Below are positions 1 to 12,535 of a stretch of 64,000 nucleotides of DNA, piece after piece. Made by a program: the position numbers and the translations under genes. A model generated the notes under the pieces. It searched no databases. It was not told the DNA's origin and saw only the letters and a list, made by a program, of their open reading frames with translations. Source of the stretch: Methanococcoides sp052057775 (lineage in GTDB: Archaea > Halobacteriota > Methanosarcinia > Methanosarcinales > Methanosarcinaceae); contig NZ_CP195121.1 in the NCBI RefSeq assembly GCF_052057775.1, forward strand, positions 62,001 to 126,000, written 5' to 3'. Every line of letters begins with the position of its first letter. Within the stretch, counting starts at the first letter, position 1.

Positions 1-117
1 GACGTGAACTGTGCCCTGCTGGACCAGGATGTGGAGGTCCTTGAGATCAGGGGGCCCAAGATCGTCATTGTGGGAAATGACGTTTCCGTGCTGAAAAAAC
101 AGAAGGCGGACGATTAA
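1..117 (+). CDS. 3' end of a cobalamin-operon gene (possibly CbiG N-terminal half)
   Basis: Frame 1 is open from the window edge to TAA at 115-117 and gives the last 38 residues of a protein. The next gene starts inside this stop codon (TAATG overlap), so the two are translationally coupled. In several archaea CbiG is split into N-terminal and C-terminal genes, and the downstream gene is the C-terminal half, so this is probably the N-terminal part. The visible tail alone does not prove that. It is truncated by the window, not by mutation. Confidence 0.55.
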   Translation, partial: DVNCALLDQDVEVLEIRGPKIVIVGNDVSVLKKQKADD

Positions 118-470
118 TGTACATTGGAATAGGCGCTCGCAGGGGCGTATCATCCGAAGAGGTTATCGATGCTGTAAAGCATGCTCTGGAAGAGGTCGGA
201 AGGGATGAAAGCGAAATAAAGATGTTCGCATCATCCACTCTTAAGGAGAATGAGACCGGGCTCATAGAAGCTATACACAAAATGGGACTTGAGATCAGGT
301 TCCTGCCTGACGAGATCCTGAACGGTTTTGAAGTCCCGTCCGACTCACAGGCAAGCCGATTCGGCCTCAAGGGTGTTGCCGAGCCGGCAGCATTAGCCTT
401 ATCTGATAATAACAAATTGATACTGGAAAAGAAAGTATATGGAAGGATCACAATTGCAATCGCAGAATGA
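117..470 (+). CDS. cbiG: CbiG C-terminal domain protein (cobalamin biosynthesis)
   Basis: A 117-residue protein beginning MYIGIGARRG, the typical start of the CbiG/CobE C-terminal domain (an I-G-I-G-x-R-R-G signature followed by a helix with E-E-V/I). CbiG opens the delta-lactone ring of cobalt-precorrin-5A during anaerobic corrin synthesis, releasing acetaldehyde. Here the domain is a stand-alone gene, unlike the fused enteric protein. It overlaps the upstream stop by one base, and its 3' end overlaps the next gene (cbiH) by 32 bp, so it sits inside a tightly packed operon. Family assignment is good; whether the split enzyme works as a complex is inference. Confidence 0.8.
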   Translation: MYIGIGARRGVSSEEVIDAVKHALEEVGRDESEIKMFASSTLKENETGLIEAIHKMGLEIRFLPDEILNGFEVPSDSQASRFGLKGVAEPAALALSDNNKLILEKKVYGRITIAIAE

Positions 471-1242
471 AAACAAAAATGGCAAATTATTCATAATCGG
501 CATCGGACCAGGATCTGTAGAGCAGCTTACTGTACGTGCCAGGGATGTTATACTGAATTCTGATTATATTGTCGGTAACGGCACCTATCTCGACCAGATG
601 GAAAGTCTCCTCGGAGAGCAGGAGATCATACGCAGTGCCATGGGCAAAGAAGTGGACCGTGCTAAAAAGGCAGTGAACCTTGCTAAAGAGAACAAGGTCG
701 TCTCCATGATAAGCGGCGGAGATGCAAATGTCTACGGCATGGCAGGTCTTGTCCTTGAAGTTGCAGAACACGAGGACCTTGATGTTGATGTCGAAGTGCT
801 TCCCGGAGTTACCGCGATCACCGCAGGTGCAAGTGTACTTGGTGCACCTATTGTGAATGACTTTGCAGTTATCAGCCTTAGTGATCTTCTTACACCATGG
901 GAAGTTATTGAGAAACGCCTTGATGCAGCAGCTTCTGCTGATTTCGTGATATCGCTCTACAACCCGAAGAGCAGACAACGCCACTCCAACTTCTCAAAAG
1001 CTATTGAGATCATAAAGAAGCACAAGGACGGATCCGTACCTGTCGGGCTTGTCAAGAATGCACTTCGTGGCGAAACCCAGGACTACATTGTCACAACACT
1101 CGGAGATGTTCTTGACTACAATGACTGGGTAGACATGAGCACAATGATCATTGTCTGTAATGCGGATTCCCGCATATGGAAGAATGAGAAAGGCGAAAAG
1201 ATAATCACACCCAGGGGGTATCAGAGGAAATATGACTACTGA
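439..1242 (+). CDS. cbiH: Cobalt-precorrin-3B C17-methyltransferase (CbiH)
   Basis: A 267-residue tetrapyrrole methylase. Visible motifs are the N-terminal G-I-G-P-G-S loop (about residues 21-26), the S-G-G-D-A-N-V-Y-G-M segment near residue 92 and the L-P-G-V-T-A-I-T-A-G-A-S-x-L-G-A-P block near 119-137 that is characteristic of the CbiH/CobJ branch. It transfers a methyl group from SAM to C17 with ring contraction in anaerobic B12 synthesis. About 15 residues precede the usual start of the fold, so a downstream start is possible. It overlaps cbiG upstream and cbiC downstream (11 bp). In this organism the product feeds the corrinoid proteins of methylotrophic methanogenesis such as MtbC at the other end of the window. 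Confidence 0.9.
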   Translation: MEGSQLQSQNENKNGKLFIIGIGPGSVEQLTVRARDVILNSDYIVGNGTYLDQMESLLGEQEIIRSAMGKEVDRAKKAVNLAKENKVVSMISGGDANVYGMAGLVLEVAEHEDLDVDVEVLPGVTAITAGASVLGAPIVNDFAVISLSDLLTPWEVIEKRLDAAASADFVISLYNPKSRQRHSNFSKAIEIIKKHKDGSVPVGLVKNALRGETQDYIVTTLGDVLDYNDWVDMSTMIIVCNADSRIWKNEKGEKIITPRGYQRKYDY

Positions 1243-1954
1243 AAACAACAAAAAGGACATCCCGGAACTTGAAGATCTGGTAGAGATGACAGTGCACATC
1301 GATCAGGACCTCATCAAAGATTGTTCTGACTCAGGTGCGCGCACAGATGAGGCCAAGACCATCTACATGACAAGTCGTCGCATTGCCCACGACCTTATAG
1401 TGAAAGGAGAAAAGGAGACCCCTGAAGAACGCATAACCCAGCGTTGCGTGATCTCCACTGGAGACCCTTCTGTTGCAGATATCATGTGCTACACCAATGA
1501 TCCCGTAGAGGCAGGAGTAAAAGCCATCAAGAACGGTGCCCCTATCTTTGTGGACATCAACATGGTAAAGGCCGGAATTACAAAGAAAGGCCACAACTGT
1601 GAAGTGATCTGTGTCCTCGATGAAGATCAGAATGCAGAAGTTGCAAAGAAATACGGCATCACAAGAACTGCTGCCGGATTCCTTATGGCAAGGGACAGGA
1701 TCGAAGGTTCTATTGTAGCTATCGGAAATGCACCATCCGCAGCACTTGCAGTGTGCAGGATGATCGAGCACGGCATCAAGCCGGCACTAATAGTCGGAAC
1801 CCCTGTTGGTTTCGTCAACGCTGCAGAGTCCAAGGAAGAGGTAAGGAAGATGGACGTACCATCCATCACCTGCATCGGAACACGTGGCGGAACACCAATG
1901 GCAGTTGCATGCGTCAACGAGCTTGTTGCCATTGCAAAAGAAAGGGACGAGTGA
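1232..1954 (+). CDS. cbiC: Cobalt-precorrin-8 methylmutase (CbiC)
   Basis: A 240-residue protein of the CbiC/CobH family. It moves the C11 methyl to C12 to give cobyrinate. The S-R-R-I-A-H motif places the family's catalytic histidine at His53, and the G-N-A-P-S-A-A and G-T-P-V-G-F-V-N segments (about 170-200) are the conserved substrate-binding loops. The start overlaps the cbiH stop, so the genes are coupled. It is the last gene of the run and is followed at once by a terminator-like hairpin. Cytoplasmic. Confidence 0.93.
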   Translation: MTTENNKKDIPELEDLVEMTVHIDQDLIKDCSDSGARTDEAKTIYMTSRRIAHDLIVKGEKETPEERITQRCVISTGDPSVADIMCYTNDPVEAGVKAIKNGAPIFVDINMVKAGITKKGHNCEVICVLDEDQNAEVAKKYGITRTAAGFLMARDRIEGSIVAIGNAPSAALAVCRMIEHGIKPALIVGTPVGFVNAAESKEEVRKMDVPSITCIGTRGGTPMAVACVNELVAIAKERDE

Positions 1955-1990
1955 TAATAGAATCACTCTTTTCTTCATCTTTTTTATTTC
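1949..1990 (+). terminator. Hairpin plus T-rich run after cbiC
   Basis: A 7-bp perfect stem (GAGTGAT at 1949-1955, ATCACTC at 1962-1968) overlaps the cbiC stop codon and is followed by a T-rich tract. It probably ends the cbi operon before the convergent gene at 2074. Confidence 0.55.
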
Positions 1991-2073
1991 ATAAATGGCT
2001 CAAGCGGCCAATTTTCACTTATCAATACATTTTACCGCCAGCTAGCTGATCAATTGTAACATAAGTGCCAGGA

Positions 2074-2718
2074 TTATAGCCTGACCAGTACATTGGAATA
2101 TAGCATCCATACCCCTACGAGGAGAAGTATGATTCCTGCCCCTTTTTTGAGATACATATCATATCTTGCTATTTTGCTAAGAACTGAGGAAGAGATATTA
2201 GCAGAATACGCTATAATCAGCATAGGTATGCCAAGTCCCAGAGAGTATACGAAAAGCAAAAATCCACCATAGACCACATCACCTTCAACTGCAACCAGTG
2301 CAAGGATAGATGCCAGTATTGGACCGATACAGGGAATCCATATTATACCGAGAGACATTCCTAAAAGCAAGCCACCGAGGATGCCTTTTTCACTGAACCT
2401 GTTACCTGAAAGGGACCCAAACCTGTTGAAGATATCAAACTCAAAGATAAGAGTGAAACCGAAAAGAATGATGACGATCCCTGCGAAAAAGCTAAGGTAC
2501 AATAGATATTGCTGAAGAAGAAAACCAAGCGCCGATGTCAAAATTCCCATGATGGTGAAAGATATGGTGAGACCAAGAACGATAGATAATGGCCTCAGAC
2601 TTCCCTTTGAGGTCGAATAAGCAAATATTGCAGGCAACAGTGGAAGGACACAGGGAGAGAATATACTGATCAGGCCTGCTCCAAAAGCTGCTAACGGAGT
2701 CACACTACTTATGTCCAT
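2074..2718 (-). CDS. ccdA: CcdA/DsbD-type transmembrane thiol-disulfide transporter
   Basis: A 214-residue membrane protein with six predicted hydrophobic segments. The first contains S-P-C-V-L-P-L-L-P-A (Cys23) and the fourth contains I-P-C-I-G-P (Cys near 129). These are the paired cysteines of the CcdA/DsbD core that carry electrons from cytoplasmic thioredoxin to extracytoplasmic partners. It lies 33 bp downstream of a secreted thioredoxin-like lipoprotein on the same strand, its likely partner. Length fits the single-module CcdA family. The target (apocytochrome c maturation or general envelope disulfide reduction) cannot be told from sequence. Confidence 0.9.
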   Translation of the reverse strand: MDISSVTPLAAFGAGLISIFSPCVLPLLPAIFAYSTSKGSLRPLSIVLGLTISFTIMGILTSALGFLLQQYLLYLSFFAGIVIILFGFTLIFEFDIFNRFGSLSGNRFSEKGILGGLLLGMSLGIIWIPCIGPILASILALVAVEGDVVYGGFLLFVYSLGLGIPMLIIAYSANISSSVLSKIARYDMYLKKGAGIILLLVGVWMLYSNVLVRL

Positions 2719-2751
2719 ACCATAACACCTGCAATAAAGAAGCTAGATAGT

Positions 2752-3267
2752 TCAAAGATCCTGCTCTTCAGAAAGATCCTCCCTAGATTTGATTGCGTGA
2801 TCGAGTATCTTTTCAAAAGTTCCTTTTTCCATATAACCCAATATTCTGGCTTTACCCCTATCAGTTTCCCTTACACCATCATACCTCATGAATACATAGC
2901 TCCCATCTTCAATGTCAACGATGACCGTTGTATCAGGTATAGAGTAAACATTGAACCTGGCACCAAGAGCAGGAGTGATCTCAGTATCGATGTACATAAC
3001 TGTTGCCCGGCCTTCATAATCGATGGCGATCTCATCAATAACAGGATCCAGTTGCCTACATGGAGGACACCATTCAGCACCTATTTTAAGCAGAACAGGA
3101 CCATCTTTTAGCGCATCATCTATCTGCTGTTGATCGGTTACAAGTATAGCTACCCTTTCATCAGCAACTGCACTATCAAGATCATCTATAGGAGTAATCT
3201 CTGAAACGCATCCGGAGAGCGATACAGTTGCAACTATCAATAAAAGGAAATAGATTGTGGACCTCAT
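2752..3267 (-). CDS. Thioredoxin-fold lipoprotein
   Basis: A 171-residue protein. Residues 1-20 form a signal peptide ending in a lipobox (L-S-G-C, Cys20), so it is probably anchored on the outer face of the membrane. A thioredoxin fold follows with the active site W-C-P-P-C (Cys67 and Cys70) and a cis-proline segment Y-S-I-P-D near residue 122. It likely receives electrons from the CcdA protein encoded just downstream. A TATA-like box lies about 33 bp before the ATG. The specific substrate is unknown. Confidence 0.85.
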   Translation of the reverse strand: MRSTIYFLLLIVATVSLSGCVSEITPIDDLDSAVADERVAILVTDQQQIDDALKDGPVLLKIGAEWCPPCRQLDPVIDEIAIDYEGRATVMYIDTEITPALGARFNVYSIPDTTVIVDIEDGSYVFMRYDGVRETDRGKARILGYMEKGTFEKILDHAIKSREDLSEEQDL

Positions 3268-3295
3268 GTCATCACCATTAAAACTATGATACGAT

Positions 3296-3305
3296 CTTAT
3301 TTAAG
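3296..3305 (-). promoter_or_regulatory. TATA-like box upstream of the thioredoxin lipoprotein
   Basis: CTTAAATAAG on the minus strand, centred about 33 bp before the ATG at 3267. This places the start of transcription close to the start codon. Confidence 0.4.
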
Positions 3306-3432
3306 CAACCTTATTAAGGCAAGTGAATAAACTTGTCTTGTTTTGATTTAAAGGTTGTGCATTGTGATGGGACATATTAACAAAACCGATTCGAAAAGAT
3401 AATCTATTAAATAAGCCAGTTTAGCAGGAATA

Positions 3433-4116
3433 TCAGTATTTGTTAATCACTTCCCAGTTCAAGAGCACACCTTCGTCCATTCTTTCCATGCTCGTTAGCT
3501 TTAAAGGAAGGATCTCATTTTCAGAAAAACCTGCACCATCCACAAATGAAGGAGCACAACAGCCTCCAATGACCAGGTTGCCTACATATGAATATATCTC
3601 ATCCACAAGACCGTTCGAAAGCATGGCCCAGTTAAGAGTGGCACCACCCTCTACCATCAAACGCTTTACACCCATGGAACTCAATTTTTTCATCAATGCA
3701 CAGAGATCTACCTGCTCATCGCCGGTAGTTATTACCAACGCTTTTTCCCGGAGCATCCGGACCTTATCCGCAGGAGCTGAAGCTGATACTGCAATTATTC
3801 GCATCCCCTCCCCTTTTACAAATATATCAGCATCCTGAGGAGTTCTTGCTTTACTGTCAATTACAATACGGATAGGATCTTCATCATAGCCTTTAGCCTT
3901 ACGGGCATCACGTCTGGTCTTAGATTTAACTGTAAGACTTGGATCATCTGCAAGAACTGTACCGATGCCTACAACTATAGCGTCAGAGGTCGCTCGAAGT
4001 TCATCCATTCGGTCAAAGTCCACATCACCGGATATCCGGACCTGTTTTCTTTCCTTTGTCGAGATCTTACCATCAGCAGACATTGCTGAATTGATGAAAG
4101 TAAATGGCCTGTCCAT
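3433..4116 (-). CDS. 2,5-diamino-6-(ribosylamino)pyrimidinone 5'-phosphate reductase (riboflavin pathway)
   Basis: A 227-residue RibD C-terminal/DHFR-like reductase. The start P-F-T-F-I-N-S-A-M-S-A-D-G-K-I, the T-x-D-A-I-V-V-G-I-G-T-V-x-A-D-D-P motif and the V-E-G-G-A-T-L-N-W segment are the family's NADPH and substrate sites. Archaeal enzymes of this type reduce the ribose side chain before deamination in riboflavin and F420 precursor synthesis. The ATG at 4116 is chosen because the family begins at D-R-P-F; an upstream in-frame start at 4128 would add four residues. It lies alone between the thioredoxin lipoprotein and the CBS gene. Confidence 0.88.
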   Translation of the reverse strand: MDRPFTFINSAMSADGKISTKERKQVRISGDVDFDRMDELRATSDAIVVGIGTVLADDPSLTVKSKTRRDARKAKGYDEDPIRIVIDSKARTPQDADIFVKGEGMRIIAVSASAPADKVRMLREKALVITTGDEQVDLCALMKKLSSMGVKRLMVEGGATLNWAMLSNGLVDEIYSYVGNLVIGGCCAPSFVDGAGFSENEILPLKLTSMERMDEGVLLNWEVINKY

Positions 4117-4186
4117 AATAAAACACACCTATTAAAATAAAATAAGTGAACCAACAGGAATAAGTGCTGCTGTTGGTCCAAAAGGA

Positions 4187-5041
4187 TCAGTACTTAAGAA
4201 GGGCTTTCAAGAGGTAGCGATCCCTCAATAGTCCGATGAATCTCTGATTTGCATCAACAACCGGCATCTGGTCGATCCTGTGTCTCTTCATCTTAAGAGC
4301 ACATTCGCTGACCCCCATGCTATTAGAGGCAGTTATGAGATCTTTGACCATTACATCATTTACAGGTACATCCGGTACTTTGATCCTTGAAACACTATAA
4401 TAAATGCTCATAGTATCCCTCATACTCTCCCAGGTCCATTCATCATCATCAGAACCTGCTGACATGTCAGACATTTCAACAGTATCTTCGATGACACTTG
4501 AACTGATGACATCACGGTCTGAGATGATACCCACAAGGTCAAGAGATGAATCGATAACCGGAACTGCCTTCACATGAGCAAGTTCCATGTGCCTTGCAAC
4601 TACAGGAAGAGGTGTCATATTCCAGACAGGACCTACACCATGGTTAAGGTATTCACTGATCGGATCTGTGATGTTCAGATCAACCATGCTACCAACAACA
4701 TCGGCAACTGTGATCATACCTGCGAGTTTCTCATCTTCAACGACTACAGGAAGCCTTCTGATACCATGTTTGAGCAGAAGACGTGCTGCAACTGTGATAT
4801 CCTCATCGGGACTTATTGTTACAGGGTCACGTGTCATCAAAAGAGCAAGTTGTTCTTCAGTTGGATTCTTAAGTAAGTTAGAACGGCTTACAATACCAAC
4901 CACTTTATTATCTTTGAGAACAGGAAGTCCTGAAACCCGCTTGTCTTTCAGAATAGAAAGGACCTCATCCCTTGAACCGGGAAGAGAAACAGATGCAACA
5001 TCCTTTACCATTACGTCTCTAACGAGTGTATCCTTAGGCAT
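4187..5041 (-). CDS. Protein with four CBS domains
   Basis: A 284-residue protein made of two Bateman modules. CBS repeats are visible by their V-x-D-V-M-V-K-D starts and G-I-V-S-R/G-I-I-S-D-R-D ends at about residues 7-60, 68-125, 130-180 and 225-284. A short acidic linker (S-D-D-D-E-W-T-W, near 197-204) separates modules. No enzyme domain is attached, so it probably senses adenine nucleotides or SAM and acts on a partner. The UspA gene starts 22 bp upstream on the same strand, so the two may be cotranscribed. The partner is unknown. Confidence 0.85.
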   Translation of the reverse strand: MPKDTLVRDVMVKDVASVSLPGSRDEVLSILKDKRVSGLPVLKDNKVVGIVSRSNLLKNPTEEQLALLMTRDPVTISPDEDITVAARLLLKHGIRRLPVVVEDEKLAGMITVADVVGSMVDLNITDPISEYLNHGVGPVWNMTPLPVVARHMELAHVKAVPVIDSSLDLVGIISDRDVISSSVIEDTVEMSDMSAGSDDDEWTWESMRDTMSIYYSVSRIKVPDVPVNDVMVKDLITASNSMGVSECALKMKRHRIDQMPVVDANQRFIGLLRDRYLLKALLKY

Positions 5042-5063
5042 ATTTTTTTAACCTCAGTATTAT

Positions 5064-5516
5064 TCATTCGTTTTTATCACTACGCACAACAAGTACAGGA
5101 ACTTCTGAATTGCGAGTGACCTTTTCAGCTACACTTCCAAGGAGGAATCTGTCAATGCCACCCTTACCAAGTGTTCCAACTACTATCAGATCAACATCAT
5201 TGTTCTTTGCATATTCCAGGATCTCATGACTGGGATGACCTTCAAGAACTGCAGACTCTGACTGAAGACCAGCAGCTGATGCAAGTTCCTCAACATTCGT
5301 CAATGCACCCTTGCCTTCTGTTTCAAGAAGTTCATACATCATTTCCCATCCAGCATCCATTGGAATAGAAGCAAAAGCAGCGGTATCCACCACATAAACA
5401 ACATACAGCTTTGCCCCACTCAATTTCGCAAATTCAATACCATAAGATATTGCCTTTTTGTTCTTTTCAGAACCATCGGTTGCTATCAATATTTTTTTGT
5501 ACAATTCGCTCGTCAT
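5064..5516 (-). CDS. Universal stress protein, UspA family
   Basis: A 150-residue single Usp domain. It starts with Y-K-K-I-L-I-A-T-D-G-S and carries the ATP-binding pattern G-x2-G-x9-G-S (V-G-T-L-G-K-G-G-I-D-R-F-L-L-G-S-V) near residues 114-130, so it belongs to the nucleotide-binding group. It lies just upstream of the four-CBS protein; both families bind adenine nucleotides, so a shared energy-sensing role is plausible but not shown. Confidence 0.9.
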   Translation of the reverse strand: MTSELYKKILIATDGSEKNKKAISYGIEFAKLSGAKLYVVYVVDTAAFASIPMDAGWEMMYELLETEGKGALTNVEELASAAGLQSESAVLEGHPSHEILEYAKNNDVDLIVVGTLGKGGIDRFLLGSVAEKVTRNSEVPVLVVRSDKNE

Positions 5517-5530
5517 ATTACCCCTCGCAA

Positions 5531-6643
5531 TCAGTTGTTTGAATGGATTATGGATAAAATATCATCCGGTCGGCCTCTTCTGACCAATCCGCTTACCGGG
5601 TCACTAATGCCCTTCAGATTATTGGAAGCCCCATTCAGTATCATAAGATTGGCTTTATTGCCTTTCTTGATGGAACCTGTACAATTAAATCCCAAGCATG
5701 ATGCCCCATTTAGCGTGCACATCTTAAATACTTGTCTATCCTCAAGACCAAAAACCTTGGATAATAGCTCCATTTCAGAGAACATATTAACAGAATTTAA
5801 CATGACATTGTCGGTGCCAACTGCCACAGTAACTCCCAATTCCAGCATTTCAGAAACTGGAGCCATACCTACATCGGTCACAAAATTTGAACGCGGACAA
5901 ACGACAACTGGTATACCCGCATCTGCCACTGCCATCAGGTCAGATCTTTTTGCCCTGGTCATGTGTATCAGGATATCCGGATCAAGAGAGAGAGCTTTTT
6001 CAATATCATCATCAGATTTCTCTCCGGAATGGATGGCAAACTTTCGCCTCCGGTTTTTTGATGCAGTCCTTGACCTATGTAGAAGTTCCATATCAACATC
6101 GTTCGTACCGCTCATCCCAAGACCGTCTGCATGCTGAAGGATGCGATCGATCTCTGACAATACTTCATCCATAGGATTATCCGGATCCTTTGGTCTCCCG
6201 AGAACAAGGCTATCAATATTGATATCATCAACAGCCTCTTTTATTGCAAAAACACCGAGAAGTCCACCCTCTCTGAAGTCTGCAAAAGCACCAGTGCCGG
6301 TTGCCAGCATATCTTCTATGCTTGATCTCATAGATACAACCAGATCAGAATAGGATGTTCTTCCAAGTATCCTGTGTTTCAGGCCATCGGGCGGTCTTAC
6401 CAGAGAATCAAGGTCTTTTTTTATGCGGAAGTTCTCGCATACACCAAGCACAGGGTCCTTACAGACGGAATCTCCGATATGCGTGTGTGAATTTACAAAG
6501 CATGGTGCAATGATATTCCTGCTTGTTGTGGACTCCTCACCAATTTCAGTAATTATTCCACCCTCCACACAGATATAGCCTTCAATAGATTCCAGTTCAT
6601 CCCCTAGAATAATCCGACCTGAAATTATCTGTTCACAAGACAT
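5531..6643 (-). CDS. Amidohydrolase-superfamily protein (deaminase-like)
   Basis: A 370-residue metal-dependent hydrolase. It has the N-terminal small beta domain (I-I-S-G-R-I-I-L-G), the metal motif N-S-H-T-H-I-G-D near residue 53, H-S-G-E near 200, I-H-M-T-R-A near 226, and the late aspartate in V-G-T-D-N near 277. This is the pattern of the cytosine deaminase/chlorohydrolase/SsnA branch. Many archaeal relatives are annotated only as amidohydrolases, and the substrate cannot be read from sequence. It is 15 bp upstream of the UspA gene. A TATA-like box about 33 bp upstream suggests a very short leader. Confidence 0.8.
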   Translation of the reverse strand: MSCEQIISGRIILGDELESIEGYICVEGGIITEIGEESTTSRNIIAPCFVNSHTHIGDSVCKDPVLGVCENFRIKKDLDSLVRPPDGLKHRILGRTSYSDLVVSMRSSIEDMLATGTGAFADFREGGLLGVFAIKEAVDDINIDSLVLGRPKDPDNPMDEVLSEIDRILQHADGLGMSGTNDVDMELLHRSRTASKNRRRKFAIHSGEKSDDDIEKALSLDPDILIHMTRAKRSDLMAVADAGIPVVVCPRSNFVTDVGMAPVSEMLELGVTVAVGTDNVMLNSVNMFSEMELLSKVFGLEDRQVFKMCTLNGASCLGFNCTGSIKKGNKANLMILNGASNNLKGISDPVSGLVRRGRPDDILSIIHSNN

Positions 6644-6670
6644 TCCGACTAACTAATATATCCTGTAAAG

Positions 6671-6681
6671 TAGATATATCC
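6671..6681 (-). promoter_or_regulatory. TATA-like box of the amidohydrolase gene
   Basis: The minus strand reads GGATATATCTA here, centred about 33 bp before the ATG at 6643, as expected for an archaeal promoter with a very short leader. Confidence 0.45.
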
Positions 6682-6947
6682 TCCGCCAGATAGGCACTTC
6701 TGGAGCGCGCGTCCCTTTCACTTCGTTCAAGGGGACTTTGTATTGGCTCGCAGTTAGTATTGGGATCAGGGATATACCCTTAGCAAGAAAGAGTTGTTAG
6801 ATCAAGATGATTTTTGGTGGTTTTGTTGACTTTAATCATGTACAGTAACATATCAGTGCATGGGACTAACGGGATAGGAAGTTACCTGAGGAAAAGCAAG
6901 GCCAAAGCTAGTGAGTGAAGATCAAATTAAAAGAAAAGAGTAATAGA
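6682..6947. other. Intergenic region with two strong hairpins
   Basis: No gene is seen between the amidohydrolase promoter and the distal 5S gene. The part nearest the promoter holds two inverted repeats: CCAGA/TCTGG around an 8-nt loop (6687-6704), and GTCCCTT...AAGGGGAC around 6713-6738. The rest is AT-rich and probably contains the end of the rRNA transcript, a pyrimidine-rich stretch on the minus strand just beyond 6948. Confidence 0.4.
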
Positions 6948-7077
6948 GTAAGCACAGCAGCGATGTAGATTTCCCAAGGACTCTCGTACCTCAGTACAGT
7001 AAACAACGTGGGCAGGCTTATCTTCTGTGTTCGGAATGGGAACAGGAGTTGCCCTGCCGCTGTGGCCGCCGTACTCA
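6948..7077 (-). rRNA. 5S rRNA, distal copy
   Basis: About 130 nt, nearly identical in its central part to the second 5S gene at 7360-7490. The conserved loop reading CCCATTCCGAACACAGAAG on the minus strand is present. Terminal helix I forms between TGAGTACGGC (5') and GCTGTGCTTA (3') using several wobble pairs. It is the last gene of the rRNA operon, after tRNA-Cys. Ends are estimated from helix pairing. Confidence 0.9.
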
Positions 7078-7097
7078 AACTCATATTGATGAATGAA

Positions 7098-7169
7098 AGC
7101 CAAGGTCCGGATTCGAACCGGAATGAAATCGCTCTGCAGGCGATTGCGTAGCCGCTCCGCCACCTTGGC
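7098..7169 (-). tRNA. tRNA-Cys (GCA)
   Basis: A 72-nt cloverleaf. Acceptor stem GCCAAGG/CCTTGGC, discriminator U, anticodon stem-loop ATCGC-CTGCAGA-GCGAT with anticodon GCA, and T-loop GGTTCGAATCC. No CCA is encoded. It lies between the two 5S genes and is probably cotranscribed with the rRNA operon. Confidence 0.95.
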
Positions 7170-7359
7170 ATTTGAACGAACCCTAATAGGCAATACAGAC
7201 ATATAAGCCTTTACATTGCGACATGAATGCAAAGGTCTATTGATCAGCCACCGGGGCAGTACATACTTTAAGCAGAACCAAAGATGAATGTTAAAATTCT
7301 GAAAAAGATAAAGACACAGCTCATGGGTTGTAGCAAATCAAGAAAAGTTAAGGTAAAGA

Positions 7360-7490
7360 GTGAGCATAGCAGCGATGTAGATTTCCCAAGGACTCTCGTA
7401 CCTCAGTACAGTAAACAACGTGGGCAGGCTTATCTTCTGTGTTCGGAATGGGAACAGGAGTTGCCCTGCCGCTATGGCCGCTATACTCAC
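7360..7490 (-). rRNA. 5S rRNA, proximal copy
   Basis: About 131 nt, directly downstream of 23S. Helix I is GTGAGTATAGC paired with GCTATGCTCAC, stronger than in the distal copy. The core sequence is the same as in the 6948-7077 gene. Ends are estimated from helix I. Confidence 0.92.
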
Positions 7491-7506
7491 TTCTAATACT
7501 GGAAAT

Positions 7507-7547
7507 GATCATGTTAATTATATCACATATCAGATTTCGCCTGGACA
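7507..7547 (-). other. 3' half of the 23S pre-rRNA processing stem
   Basis: The segments at 7507-7514 (GATCATGT), 7525-7534 (ACATATCAGA) and 7541-7547 (CTGGACA) are complementary to 10519-10526, 10502-10511 and 10489-10495. Together they close a long helix around 23S, interrupted by internal loops where archaeal splicing endonuclease would cut a bulge-helix-bulge. Confidence 0.7.
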
Positions 7548-7554
7548 GAGCGAG

Positions 7555-10472
<2,918 letters not shown>

Positions 10473-10488
10473 AGAGTCCATCTCACTT

Positions 10489-10526
10489 TGTCCAGTGAGC
10501 GTCTGATATGTAATATATACATGATC
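10489..10526 (-). other. 5' half of the 23S pre-rRNA processing stem
   Basis: This stretch between tRNA-Ala and 23S pairs with 7507-7547 in three blocks (8, 10 and 7 bp) and would release pre-23S by endonuclease cutting. A separate local hairpin, TGCCCATTCCCCGATTTTGGGCA, lies just upstream near 10530-10555. Confidence 0.7.
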
Positions 10527-10624
10527 TCATAGTGCCCAAAATCGGGGAATGGGCACATCCATCCTTCCCAAGCAATATTACTTGCTCGGTGCACTTGATG
10601 ATTTGTGAATCGTAATTGATCCAA

Positions 10625-10697
10625 TGGACTTGCTGGGATTCGAACCCAGGGCCTTCGCCTTGCAAAGGCGACGATCTTCCAACTGATCTACAAGCCC
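10625..10697 (-). tRNA. tRNA-Ala (TGC) in the 16S-23S spacer
   Basis: A 73-nt cloverleaf. Acceptor GGGCTTG/CAAGTCC has the G3-U70 wobble pair that marks alanine tRNAs. The anticodon loop TTTGCAA gives anticodon TGC; discriminator A; T-loop GGTTCGAATCC. Its place between 16S and 23S is the standard archaeal arrangement. Confidence 0.97.
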
Positions 10698-10743
10698 TCG
10701 CTCTCGTTCTACCAGCGAAATCTTGTTTCATTGAAAGTGGTTT

Positions 10744-10779
10744 GTTGAATGTGGCAGTCTTTCGATTTCTGACTGATAG
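10744..10779 (-). other. 3' half of the 16S processing stem (bulge-helix-bulge)
   Basis: On the plus strand GTTGAATGTGGCAGT (10744-10758) and CTGACTGATAG (10769-10779) are exact reverse complements of 12425-12439 and 12404-12414. The 10-nt loops between them can be folded as a 3-nt bulge, a 4-bp helix with one G-U pair, and a 3-nt bulge, which is the archaeal splicing-endonuclease signature. Confidence 0.75.
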
Positions 10780-10807
10780 CGGTGATCCGCTTTGTGCGGA
10801 TCTTGCT

Positions 10808-12283
<1,476 letters not shown>

Positions 12284-12403
12284 TTATTTGTTAAAGCACA
12301 CAAATTTGGAAGTTAACTAAGAATTGTCGGAAAAGAACTCTATTTAATTAGAGAGTTGTTTTCTATGCACAATAGTTGGTTAGTTCTTTGATAGATAATA
12401 TCA

Positions 12404-12439
12404 CTATCAGTCAGAATTAACCGAACTGCCACATTCAAC
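12404..12439 (-). other. 5' half of the 16S processing stem (bulge-helix-bulge)
   Basis: Pairs with 10744-10779 in blocks of 15 and 11 bp across the whole 16S gene, and defines the leader side of the pre-16S cut. The block sequences are exact complements. Confidence 0.75.
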
Positions 12440-12535
12440 GTCAGACCGGAAAAGCTCCGGTCTCCACCAATGATTTTGATTTGGAGGTGATTGAATTCCT
12501 CGCACGTTGTGCGGGATTCCCTAGATACATTCCAT

